DNA from: JAOZTV01 sp965371805
GTDB lineage: Bacteria; Acidobacteriota; Aminicenantia; UBA2199
Reading direction: 5' to 3'
DNA length: 64,000 nt
NCBI GenBank assembly: GCA_965371805.1
Contig: CBDUZW010000016.1
Span: 1-64,000 of the forward strand
Shown here: positions 1 through 7,685 of the stretch, piece after piece
Layout: each line of letters starts with the position of its first letter
How positions within the stretch are numbered: position 1 is the stretch's first letter
Program-made: the position numbers and the translations under genes
Notes under the pieces: generated by a model
Told to the model about the DNA's origin: nothing
Database searches by the model: none
What the model saw: only the letters and a program-made list of their open reading frames with translations

Positions 1-92
1 TTTTTAAAGAAAAAACAAATATATCTCCAAAACTGTATCGGGAATTGTATAATAATAATATTCTTGCCGACTATGAAAATAGAAAAAAATAA
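1..92 (+). CDS. 3' end of a probable HEPN-domain protein (partial)
   Basis: Only the last 29 codons lie in the window, read in the frame starting at base 3 and ending at the TAA at 90-92. The tail reads LYRELYNNNILADYENRKK. This resembles the C-terminal helix of small HEPN proteins (COG1895/COG2250 type), which often end with a Leu-Tyr...Arg...Ala-Asp-Tyr pattern. A nucleotidyltransferase of the MNT/AbiEii kind lies 400 bases downstream, and HEPN and MNT genes are commonly paired as toxin-antitoxin modules. The assignment rests on a short tail, so it is tentative; the reading frame itself is open to the window edge. Confidence 0.35.
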   Translation, partial: FKEKTNISPKLYRELYNNNILADYENRKK

Positions 93-357
93 TAGTACAA
101 TATAAAGTTTTTACGATAACGCTTCCGTACATATCTTCTGCACTAACTACTTGAGATTGTGCTCAATCTCGCTCTCTGGTCCTCATTCGCTCAGACATGC
201 TTTGCTTATTGCGGGGCACGCTCCGAAGAAATATACTCACGCTTAATGTATGTATGTTTTCATAGTAGACACAATTTCAATTATTATGCAATAATCCATT
301 TTAATAAAATATAGAAAATATTGTTTAAAAAATCAAAGGATATGCTATAATATATTT
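93..357. other. Intergenic region with short hairpin and locally raised GC
   Basis: No gene is seen here. Bases 153-170 form a perfect 7-bp hairpin (GAGATTG / CAATCTC, loop TGCT) without a following T tract. The stretch from about 121 to 250 is visibly richer in G and C than the flanks, which suggests a dispersed repeat or the remnant of another element. The right end carries the promoter of the next gene. Confidence 0.4.
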
Positions 358-358
358 A
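321..358 (+). promoter_or_regulatory. Promoter with extended -10, leaderless start
   Basis: A perfect TATAAT at 346-351 is preceded by TG at 343-344 (extended -10). A weak -35 TTGTTT sits at 321-326 with a 19-base spacer. The ATG at 358 lies 6 bases after the -10, where transcription should begin, so the transcript would be leaderless. No Shine-Dalgarno sequence is present. Confidence 0.55.
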
Positions 359-546
359 TGCAAAAAACGTTTCATATATCAAAAAGCTTTGAAGAGGCAG
401 AGGCAAGGGAGCTGCAGGAAAACCTGGCAATGACGCCAGACGAAAGACTTGATATTGTACAATTATTAAGGGAAGAGTATTATAAATTTAAAAATGAGAG
501 TAGAAAAGGATTTCAAAGAGTTTATCGAATTATTAAACAACAATAA
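358..546 (+). CDS. Small protein partnered with nucleotidyltransferase
   Basis: A 62-residue charged, helical protein with a central TPDERLDIVQLLREEYY segment and a C-terminal RVYRIIKQQ. Small proteins with this layout (Pro-Glu-Glu/Asp-Arg-Leu, then a basic RV.RII end) are regularly found just upstream of AbiEii-like nucleotidyltransferase genes. I infer it is the partner of the next gene, possibly the antitoxin or a cofactor; the biochemical role is not known to me. It overlaps the nucleotidyltransferase gene by 53 bases in another frame, which supports translational coupling. The start follows a strong -10 box by 6 bases, so the message is probably leaderless. Confidence 0.55.
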   Translation: MQKTFHISKSFEEAEARELQENLAMTPDERLDIVQLLREEYYKFKNESRKGFQRVYRIIKQQ

Positions 547-937
547 GATAAAATATCTTATTGTTGGAGGCTTTGCGTTTTCATATTATGCAGAACCTCG
601 TTTTACAAAAGACATTGATATCTTTGTAGAAGTTGATGATAAGAATGCAAAAAAGATAATAAATGCACTAAATGAATTCGGATTTGGCGGAATAGGTTTA
701 AAAAAAGAAGATTTTTTAAAAAAAGATAATATCATTCAATTAGGATATGCGCCATTAAGAATAGATATTATCACATCCATTACAGGGGTTTTATTTAAAA
801 CAGCCTGGAAAAATAAAATAAATGGAAAATATGGTGATATAGATTGTTATTTCATTTCAAAAGATGATTTAATACAAAATAAACAAGCATCAGGTCGCCC
901 ACAAGATATTGCTGATGTAAAAAAATTAATAAAATAA
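494..937 (+). CDS. AbiEii/MNT-like nucleotidyltransferase
   Basis: A 147-residue protein of the DNA polymerase beta-like minimal nucleotidyltransferase fold. The catalytic signature is visible: a GG-F/S motif (IVGGFAFSYY, residues about 23-32) followed by TKDIDIFV (about 38-45), giving the two metal-binding aspartates, with a third candidate Asp in LRIDIIT (about 92-98). This fits the DUF6036/AbiEii group, which contains toxin or antitoxin enzymes that nucleotidylate RNA or protein. The length is near that of compact members; a long C-terminal helical domain like that of full AbiEii is absent. It forms a unit with the overlapping small gene upstream and perhaps with the HEPN-like tail at the window edge. 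Which component is toxic cannot be decided from sequence. Confidence 0.75.
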   Translation: MRVEKDFKEFIELLNNNKIKYLIVGGFAFSYYAEPRFTKDIDIFVEVDDKNAKKIINALNEFGFGGIGLKKEDFLKKDNIIQLGYAPLRIDIITSITGVLFKTAWKNKINGKYGDIDCYFISKDDLIQNKQASGRPQDIADVKKLIK

Positions 938-959
938 TTTTCAGACAAAATCAGAATAA

Positions 960-987
960 TTGATTTTTTTTAATTATTCTCTATAAT
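960..987 (+). promoter_or_regulatory. Promoter of the bacillithiol operon
   Basis: TTGATT at 960-965, a 16-base spacer, then TATAAT at 982-987. Transcription would start about 24 bases before the bshC ATG at 1019. An inverted repeat (GAATAATT at 954-961, AATTATTC at 972-979, with a T-rich loop) overlaps the -35 and spacer. It could terminate the upstream gene or be an operator. Confidence 0.55.
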
Positions 988-1018
988 ACTAGAATAGAAT
1001 AAGTGAGACATAGAAAAA

Positions 1019-2251
1019 ATGACAAAAAAAAATATAATTACCGGACAACAGATAGGGCTTCTTGGAGGTCCTTTATATAGCACCTATAAGGTGCTAGGTG
1101 CCATCTCTCTTGCCCGGGAATTGGATGGAAATGCTATCTATTGGCTTGAGACTAATGATGCGGATTTCAATGAAATTAACCATATCGATTATCTTGATAG
1201 AGAGGGGGAGCTTCAGACACTGATCTGGGATATTGATTCAAAGGGGTACTCCTGTGGATATATAGAGATTGATAAGAAGCTAATTGAATTATTACATACC
1301 TTCTTTGATACCATATACCAGACAGAATATACAGAGACTTTAAAGAAAATAGTTTTTGAAAGTTATCAGATTGGGAAAACACTTGCTGAAGCGTCAAAAT
1401 CTCTTGCGCGACATTTATTTGGAAAATATCCATTAGAAATATTTGATCCCTCAGATAGAGAATTTAGAATATTTTCAAAGGAGATTCTACTTAATGAGGC
1501 GGAAATCTGTGAAATTGACCAGCAGTGCAATTTCTTTTGTCTGGATAATAAAAAAAGAAGAGCTGTATTTAAAAGAGAAAATGGCCTTTATTTAAGGGAC
1601 GGCAACAAAATTAATATTTCTGATTTTGATCTTCTTCCCAATGTAAAGACCAGAAACCTCTGTCAGGATGCATATTTTAAGACCCATACTTATATTGCCG
1701 GTCCCGGTGAAATTAAATATATCAAGGAACTGGATCCTTATTATAAAAGACATGGATTTATAAAAAGTAGGGTACAACCAAGGATGTCAGTTGATATTCT
1801 TGAGCCGAGAATAAAACGATTATTGAAAAAAACAGATCTGACATTGACTGATTTAGATTTAAAGACAAAGGTATCAGTTTTGAAAGAGGCCTTGGTCTCA
1901 GGGTCAGGCTTTGATAAAGATAAGGTGACGAAAAATCTGAACAGGGGAATTGATGATTTTCTTAAAACATTTGAAGATGAGGGACTTGACCCGGGAAAAT
2001 TACGAAAGATGCTTCAACAGGAGACAAAGAAAATAATTGGGGAAAAGCGAAAGGAAATTAAACTTGCATTTGAGAATCAGCAGAAAAATATAGAGCAGGT
2101 ATTTAATCATCTGAAGCCATTTGAAAAAAAACAGGAACGGGTCTTTAATATTTTTTACTATATGAATTTGTATGGTGGTATTGGCCTGATCGATTTTCTG
2201 TTTAATCGGTATGATGTTGAAAACAAGATTGTGGAGGTTGTAAATGGTTGA
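1019..2251 (+). CDS. bshC: Bacillithiol biosynthesis cysteine ligase BshC (short form)
   Basis: BshC is assigned the last step of bacillithiol synthesis, adding L-cysteine to glucosaminyl-malate. The N terminus has the family hallmark ITGQQIGLLGGPLYSTYK (residues about 7-24), followed by YWLETNDADFNEINH (about 41-55), which aligns with the family's W-x-x-x-(E/N)D-H/A-D-F-x-E motif. A C-terminal coiled coil (about 330-370) precedes an ERVFN...YGG tail typical of BshC. It is 410 residues, whereas Bacillus BshC is about 540, so the middle of the protein is clearly shortened. The next gene starts inside the last codons (8-base overlap), and bshB1 and bshA follow, which makes the pathway assignment firm. 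No good Shine-Dalgarno precedes the ATG. Confidence 0.9.
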   Translation: MTKKNIITGQQIGLLGGPLYSTYKVLGAISLARELDGNAIYWLETNDADFNEINHIDYLDREGELQTLIWDIDSKGYSCGYIEIDKKLIELLHTFFDTIYQTEYTETLKKIVFESYQIGKTLAEASKSLARHLFGKYPLEIFDPSDREFRIFSKEILLNEAEICEIDQQCNFFCLDNKKRRAVFKRENGLYLRDGNKINISDFDLLPNVKTRNLCQDAYFKTHTYIAGPGEIKYIKELDPYYKRHGFIKSRVQPRMSVDILEPRIKRLLKKTDLTLTDLDLKTKVSVLKEALVSGSGFDKDKVTKNLNRGIDDFLKTFEDEGLDPGKLRKMLQQETKKIIGEKRKEIKLAFENQQKNIEQVFNHLKPFEKKQERVFNIFYYMNLYGGIGLIDFLFNRYDVENKIVEVVNG

Positions 2252-2969
2252 TGTACTGGTAATTGGAGCCCACCCTGATGATTGTGAAATATTTATGGGG
2301 GGGACATTATTCCATTTAAAAAACATTGGAAAGGAAATTGCGATATGTGACCTGACCAGGGGAGAGTTAGGGACATATGGCAATAAAAACACAAGGGACG
2401 AAGAGCTAAATAATGCTAAAGAAATGATTGGAATTAAACATAGATTTACATTAAATATACCTGATGGAGACATTAAAAATACTCTAGAAAATAGATTAAA
2501 AGTAATTGAGCTTATTCGGAAACTTAAACCGGAAATAGTGTTCTCTCATTCTGATAAAATAATCAGGCATCCAGATCATAAGTACTGTGGCGAGATCGTT
2601 AAAGAAGCATGTTTTTTAGCCGGGATAAAAAAGATTGAAACTGAGTCTGCACCTTTCAGGCCATCAGCTCTTATAGAATTTCCTGAATTAATAATCAATA
2701 GCAAGCCGGATTTTGTTATAGATATTACTGATTACTGGGATAAGAAAGTGGAATTAATAAGATGCTACGGGACTCAGGTAACAAAAGAGGGTGAGGATGA
2801 CAAAGACACAAAAACTCTTTTAAGATCTAACAGGTTCTGGGATGTTTTGAAATCAAGATCTATTCAGGCAGGAGCTATGATCGGAGTTGAATATGGTGAA
2901 CCTTTTTATACTAAAAATCCTCCCGCTATTATAGACCCGGTTTCTGCATTTAAAAGAGGCTTGAAATGA
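2244..2969 (+). CDS. bshB1: Bacillithiol biosynthesis deacetylase BshB1
   Basis: A zinc-dependent LmbE/PIG-L family N-acetylglucosaminyl-malate deacetylase that removes the acetyl group made available by BshA, giving GlcN-malate. The motif AHPDDCE (residues about 9-15) provides two zinc ligands and the catalytic Asp. HPDHKYCGE (about 109-117) provides the third ligand. [12 protein letters not shown] (about 36-47) is characteristic of the BshB1 branch. At 241 residues it has the usual length. It overlaps bshC by 8 bases and bshA by 4 bases (ATGA), so the three are translated as one coupled unit. A cytoplasmic enzyme. Confidence 0.95.
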   Translation: MVDVLVIGAHPDDCEIFMGGTLFHLKNIGKEIAICDLTRGELGTYGNKNTRDEELNNAKEMIGIKHRFTLNIPDGDIKNTLENRLKVIELIRKLKPEIVFSHSDKIIRHPDHKYCGEIVKEACFLAGIKKIETESAPFRPSALIEFPELIINSKPDFVIDITDYWDKKVELIRCYGTQVTKEGEDDKDTKTLLRSNRFWDVLKSRSIQAGAMIGVEYGEPFYTKNPPAIIDPVSAFKRGLK

Positions 2970-4093
2970 ATATAGCAATATTAAGTTATCATCGTATTGG
3001 AGGTTCCGGCATTATTGCCTATGAAATAGGCCGAGCATTGGCTGAGGATAAAGGTTATAATGTTCACTTCATTGGTCTTGAACCACCTTATAGATTAAAA
3101 GATAATATGTCTGAGAATATCAAGTTTCATAAAGTCTGGGTAAAAGAGTATCCTGTTTTTGATTATCAGCCATATACTTTAGCGCTTGCCTCTCAATTAT
3201 CAGAGATAATAAAACGCTGTAATATTGATGTTATCCATAGTCATTATGCCCTGCCTCATGCAATATCCGCTTTACTTGCAAAGGATATTTCAGGCGGAGA
3301 TGTAAAATGTGTAACGACTCTGCATGGGACTGATATTACTATTGTAGGATCTCATCCGGGAATGGCAAATATTACAAAATATGCTATTGAAAAAAGTGAT
3401 GCTGTGACGACTGTATCTAATTATCTTAAAGAAGAGACGGAAAAGAAACTTAAAATTTCCAAGGGTAAAATCCAGACAATTTATAATTTTATAAACCCGG
3501 CTTTTTTTAACCTCTCTTTTAAAAATGAAGTAAAAAATAATAATAATGAGTTGATATTACTGCATATTTCAAATTTAAGAAGTGTAAAATCACCTCTTGA
3601 TGTTATAAAGATATTTTCAGGATTAAAAAAAAAAATTGAAGAATTTGATCTAAAGCTTCACATTATTGGAGAGGGACCTCTAAAGTTTGACATGATGTCT
3701 TTTGCAGATGAGTTGGATATCAGCCACTCCGTAAATTTCAAAGGTGCCATATCAGATCTTGGTCCTGCAATCGCTAAAGCGGATTTATTTATCCTGCCTA
3801 GTACACAGGAGTCTTTTGGACTTGTGGCTTTAGAGGCAATGGCTTGTGGTGTACCTGTATTGGCAAGTAAGGTAGGCGGTTTACCGGAAGTAATAGATGA
3901 TGGAAAAAATGGTTTACTATTTGAATACGGAAATATCGATGAGGCAGTAGAAAAAGGCAGAAAGATCTTAACAGATAAAATTTTGAGAGATCAGATCATA
4001 CAAAATGCTGTGACTACTGTTGAGGATAAGTTTTCTATGAAAACAATTATAGATCAATATGAATCCTTATATATAGAAGCATTTAGTAAATAA
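2966..4093 (+). CDS. bshA: N-acetyl-alpha-D-glucosaminyl L-malate synthase BshA
   Basis: A GT4-family glycosyltransferase that joins UDP-GlcNAc to L-malate, the committed step of bacillithiol synthesis. The N terminus [20 protein letters not shown] (residues 3-22) holds the Gly-rich nucleotide-sugar loop. HSHYALPHA (about 91-99) and TLHGTDI (about 118-124) are conserved in BshA. The C-terminal domain has the EX7E retaining-GT motif in [17 protein letters not shown] (about 285-301). It is 375 residues, normal for BshA. Its stop codon shares a base with the start of the following ABC gene (TAATG), tying the exporter to the thiol operon. Confidence 0.95.
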   Translation: MNIAILSYHRIGGSGIIAYEIGRALAEDKGYNVHFIGLEPPYRLKDNMSENIKFHKVWVKEYPVFDYQPYTLALASQLSEIIKRCNIDVIHSHYALPHAISALLAKDISGGDVKCVTTLHGTDITIVGSHPGMANITKYAIEKSDAVTTVSNYLKEETEKKLKISKGKIQTIYNFINPAFFNLSFKNEVKNNNNELILLHISNLRSVKSPLDVIKIFSGLKKKIEEFDLKLHIIGEGPLKFDMMSFADELDISHSVNFKGAISDLGPAIAKADLFILPSTQESFGLVALEAMACGVPVLASKVGGLPEVIDDGKNGLLFEYGNIDEAVEKGRKILTDKILRDQIIQNAVTTVEDKFSMKTIIDQYESLYIEAFSK

Positions 4094-5829
4094 TGAAAGA
4101 ACTCAAATCTCTTTATCCCTTTGTTAAAAAATATAGTATCTCTCTTTTATTTGGATTCATTTTTATTCTTATTCAAAATATCGGAATGGTAAAAATACCG
4201 GTTACGATAAAAGGCATCCTTGATGAAATCATTGGGAAAAATAGAGAGAATCTAATTGTCAATGGAATTATCCGTGTAATGGTAATTACCGTTATAGTTG
4301 CTGTATCATTGTTTTTAATGAGAAAAATAATAATTGACGTGTCAAGAAAAATTGAATATGATATTAGGAAAAAACTTTTTAAAAAACTCATCTCTCTGGA
4401 TTATTACTTTTTTCTTAAGAATAGGTCAGGTGATCTTTCTTCCCGTATAACAAATGATCTTAGTGAGGTGAGAGTTTTATTAGGTCCTGGAATAATGTAT
4501 ATCCCGAATTCAGTTAGCCGTATAATCTTTTTTCTGCCTGTTCTTATTGGATTAAGCGGTGTTCTTATGGCAATTACAGGCGTGATGATGATTGGCTTGA
4601 TCTTATTGATCTTTTATCTAATGCCTAAGATAAGACCCTATTTTTCAAAGATACAAAAGAGAACAGGATCAATAAATAATCGTGTATGGCAGATACTTAC
4701 AGGTATATCCACAATAAAACAAAATACGATGGAAGAGGGAGAATCTGAAAGATTTTTAGATCTGGGGAAATTGTATTTTAAAGATCAAATGTCACTTGTA
4801 GTTTTAAGAGGCTTTTTTCGTCCATTATTCCTCTTTATTTTTTCATTAATTGAGCTTGTTATCCTTTTAGTAGGTGGAGACATGGTGATAAAAGGGACGA
4901 TGAGTATTGGGGAATTACTGCAATTCAATATCATGATCTCTGCATTAATATTTCCTGTTTTATCTTTTGGATGGGTAATGTCAATGATACAGCAGGGAAT
5001 TAGCGGAATGGAAAGAATAAATTATATTTTAGATCAGGAGGTAAGTAAAAATAAAAACCAAATTGAATTAAAGAGCAATGATCTCTCTTTTTTAATAAAT
5101 AATTTAAATTTTAAATATCCTGATGACGAAAACTTTACTTTAAGAAATGTGTCATTTAAGGTAGAGTCCGGTCAGACTATTGGGATAACCGGTCTGGTTG
5201 GAAGTGGAAAAACAACACTTTTAGATATACTAACGGGAATTTTAAAACCTGATCCCGGCATGGTATATATTAATGAAACTGATATAGTAGATATTGATCC
5301 TGAATCACTTTATAAAAGAATTTCAGTTGTTTCACAAGAACCATTCCTTTTCTCAAAATCAATTTCGGATAATATTTCCCTGGGATTAAAGCATAAAGAC
5401 ATAATGGATGTAAAAAAAAATGCAGGGTTTGCAGCATTAGACAGTGAAATTAATGGTTTTAAATATGGTTATGACCAACTAATTGGAGAGCGGGGTATCT
5501 CTTTATCAGGAGGTCAGAAACAGAGAACAGCAATAGCCCGGGCTTTGATCAAACCTACTCAGGTTTTGTTTTTAGATGATCCATTGTCAAGTGTAGACTC
5601 TAAAACAGAAAAAATCATTCTTGATAATCTTAATAAATTGGAAAAAGAGAAGAGGTTGTTTAAAACTGTCTTTATAATCTCACATAGGATATCTACATTG
5701 AAAAATGCAGACAATATTCTTGTTTTTAAGGATGGAGAAATTGTTGAATCCGGACTTCATCAGGATTTATTAAAAATAGGCGGATTATATTTCAAATTGT
5801 TCGAAATGCAGAAGATGGAGGAATTTTAG
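4093..5829 (+). CDS. ABC exporter half-transporter, degenerate-site subunit
   Basis: A 578-residue type IV ABC exporter half with about six membrane segments (residues about 15-310) and a C-terminal ATPase. Walker A is GLVGSGKTT (about 367-375), the signature is canonical LSGGQKQR, and Walker B is VLFLDDPLSSVD. The residue after the Walker B aspartate is Asp, not the catalytic Glu. The H-loop ISHRIS is intact. With the next gene it forms a heterodimer like MdlAB, BmrCD or TM287/288, in which one ATP site is degenerate. It is translationally coupled to bshA. The substrate is unknown; export of a thiol compound or a lipid is only suggested by position and family. Confidence 0.9.
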   Translation: MKELKSLYPFVKKYSISLLFGFIFILIQNIGMVKIPVTIKGILDEIIGKNRENLIVNGIIRVMVITVIVAVSLFLMRKIIIDVSRKIEYDIRKKLFKKLISLDYYFFLKNRSGDLSSRITNDLSEVRVLLGPGIMYIPNSVSRIIFFLPVLIGLSGVLMAITGVMMIGLILLIFYLMPKIRPYFSKIQKRTGSINNRVWQILTGISTIKQNTMEEGESERFLDLGKLYFKDQMSLVVLRGFFRPLFLFIFSLIELVILLVGGDMVIKGTMSIGELLQFNIMISALIFPVLSFGWVMSMIQQGISGMERINYILDQEVSKNKNQIELKSNDLSFLINNLNFKYPDDENFTLRNVSFKVESGQTIGITGLVGSGKTTLLDILTGILKPDPGMVYINETDIVDIDPESLYKRISVVSQEPFLFSKSISDNISLGLKHKDIMDVKKNAGFAALDSEINGFKYGYDQLIGERGISLSGGQKQRTAIARALIKPTQVLFLDDPLSSVDSKTEKIILDNLNKLEKEKRLFKTVFIISHRISTLKNADNILVFKDGEIVESGLHQDLLKIGGLYFKLFEMQKMEEF

Positions 5830-5833
5830 ACTA

Positions 5834-7603
5834 ATGCCGGAAAAAGAGACTAAAAAACAAGTAAATCTCGATCTAAAGCTCATTAAAAATTTATTTCCAT
5901 ATTTAAATAAATATAAAAAAATAATTTTTTTATCCATGGTTATATTAATACTTATTAATGTCCTTTCGGTTCTGCAACCATATCTCATAAAGGTCGGTAT
6001 AGATAAAAATATAATGCAGAATGATTATTCAGGTCTAAAGAATACTGTGTTAATTCTATTTTTTGTTATCACGATTGGATTTGGTTTTAACTTCTTTTTT
6101 AATTACATTGTTCAGCTTATAGGACAAAAAATACTTCTTGATTTGAGGATGGATATCTTCAGAAGGGTTCTTAAATTGTCTAATGCATATTTTGACAAAA
6201 CACCTGTTGGTAAAACTTTAACAAATATAACAAGTGATGTGGAAGCTATTAGGGGGTTCATTTCTGAAGGTGTAATAACAGTCCTGGGTGAATTGTTGAA
6301 AGTAGTTTTTATTTTAATTGCAATGGTGATTATAAATTATCAACTTGCTATTCTAACTCTTTTGTCTATTCCGTTTTTCATCATTGGGACAATGCTTTTT
6401 AGAAGTAGTATAAGAAAAGGGTATGATGGGGTAAGAAAGGCTAACTCAGAAATTAATATTTCTCTGGTGGAAACAACAACAGGGATAAAAGAGATATTAT
6501 TGTTTGACCATAAGAAAAGAAGTGATGAAAAATTTGATAGATCAAACAAAGATTATAAGAAGGCTTATCTGAAGGTAATTTTTGCTTATTCTCTTTATTT
6601 TCCAATAATTGAAGTGGTATCTAATATAAGCATGATGATTGTTTTTTATTATGCACATATACTAATAGGCACTTCACTTGGTGTAGGAGAAATATTTGCC
6701 TTTTTCTTTTATATAAATATGTTTTTCAGACCACTAAGGGAGTTAGCTGAAAAATTTAATATGTTTCAATCAGCAATGGCTGCTGCCGAAAGAATATTTA
6801 AGCTTATGGACAGAAAGATTGAAATTGAGGGTGGATGGGATATTATTCCTGATAATGGTTCAGAATTTGAAAATATGATAGAATTTAGAAATATCAGCTT
6901 TGAATATAAAAGAGGAGTTCCTGTTTTAAAAAATGTTTCCTTCTCAATTAAAAAAGGAGAAAAAATTGCTATTGTTGGAAATACAGGAAGTGGAAAGACA
7001 ACTATAATTAATTTAATTAATAGGCTTTATGATGTTGGGTCCGGACAAATTTTGTTAAATGGAACTGATATAAGAGAACTGAGTTTAGTTGAATTAAGAA
7101 AGAAAATTGGAGTAGTTCCTCAGGATCCATTTATGTTTACAGGAACTATTGCAGAAAATATTTCTCTATTTGATCACAAACTTGACAGTAATAAGATTAT
7201 AAATGCCGCAATTATGGTTAATGCAGATTTATTCATAAAGAAGTTTGTAGAAGGATATGATGAGAATGTACTTGAGGAAGGAAAGAAACTATCTTCAGGA
7301 CAAAAACAATTGATAAGTTTTGCTAGAGTAATCGTGAGAGACCCTTCTGTTATTGTTCTTGATGAAGCAACTTCAAATATTGATTCAGAAACTGAATTAT
7401 ATATTGAAAAAGCTACAAGGAAGGTTATGAAAGAAAGAACTGCAATAATTATTGCTCATAGATTATCAACTATTAAAATGGTTGATAGAATTATAGTTTT
7501 AAATAAGGGCGTAATTGAAGAGACCGGTGATCACTCAGGATTAATAAAAAAAAGAGGACTATACTATAATCTTTATAAAACTCAAGCATTTTTACAAGAA
7601 TAA
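5834..7603 (+). CDS. ABC exporter half-transporter, consensus-Walker B subunit
   Basis: A 589-residue ABC exporter half: membrane domain (residues about 30-320) and ATPase (about 345-585). Walker A is GNTGSGKTT, Walker B is VIVLDEATSNID with the catalytic Glu, and the H-loop is IAHRLST. The signature is LSSGQ instead of LSGGQ. In the head-to-tail ATPase sandwich, this altered signature faces the Asp-substituted Walker B of the partner. One site is therefore doubly degenerate, while the other combines this Glu with the partner's canonical LSGGQ. That complementarity is strong evidence that the two genes encode one heterodimer. It follows the partner gene after a 4-base gap. Substrate unknown. 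Confidence 0.9.
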   Translation: MPEKETKKQVNLDLKLIKNLFPYLNKYKKIIFLSMVILILINVLSVLQPYLIKVGIDKNIMQNDYSGLKNTVLILFFVITIGFGFNFFFNYIVQLIGQKILLDLRMDIFRRVLKLSNAYFDKTPVGKTLTNITSDVEAIRGFISEGVITVLGELLKVVFILIAMVIINYQLAILTLLSIPFFIIGTMLFRSSIRKGYDGVRKANSEINISLVETTTGIKEILLFDHKKRSDEKFDRSNKDYKKAYLKVIFAYSLYFPIIEVVSNISMMIVFYYAHILIGTSLGVGEIFAFFFYINMFFRPLRELAEKFNMFQSAMAAAERIFKLMDRKIEIEGGWDIIPDNGSEFENMIEFRNISFEYKRGVPVLKNVSFSIKKGEKIAIVGNTGSGKTTIINLINRLYDVGSGQILLNGTDIRELSLVELRKKIGVVPQDPFMFTGTIAENISLFDHKLDSNKIINAAIMVNADLFIKKFVEGYDENVLEEGKKLSSGQKQLISFARVIVRDPSVIVLDEATSNIDSETELYIEKATRKVMKERTAIIIAHRLSTIKMVDRIIVLNKGVIEETGDHSGLIKKRGLYYNLYKTQAFLQE

Positions 7604-7649
7604 TTCTCTCTCTTATTGAGTTTCTCTTAAGGTTTTTCTTTCTATTTTA

Positions 7650-7678
7650 TTGATTTTTTTTATATGGTTTGATATACT
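7650..7678 (+). promoter_or_regulatory. Promoter of the TPR-kinase gene
   Basis: TTGATT at 7650-7655, a 17-base spacer and TATACT at 7673-7678. The ATG at 7686 lies 7 bases after the -10, so transcription should begin at or beside the start codon. An in-frame TTG at 7650 is part of the -35 element and is unlikely to be a start. Confidence 0.6.
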
Positions 7679-7685
7679 ATCTCAT

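Noticed and set aside
7650..7685. Upstream TTG start for the TPR-kinase
   Set aside because: The TTG is part of a well-spaced -35 box, and the added residues (MIFFIWFDILSH) would be encoded by promoter DNA.
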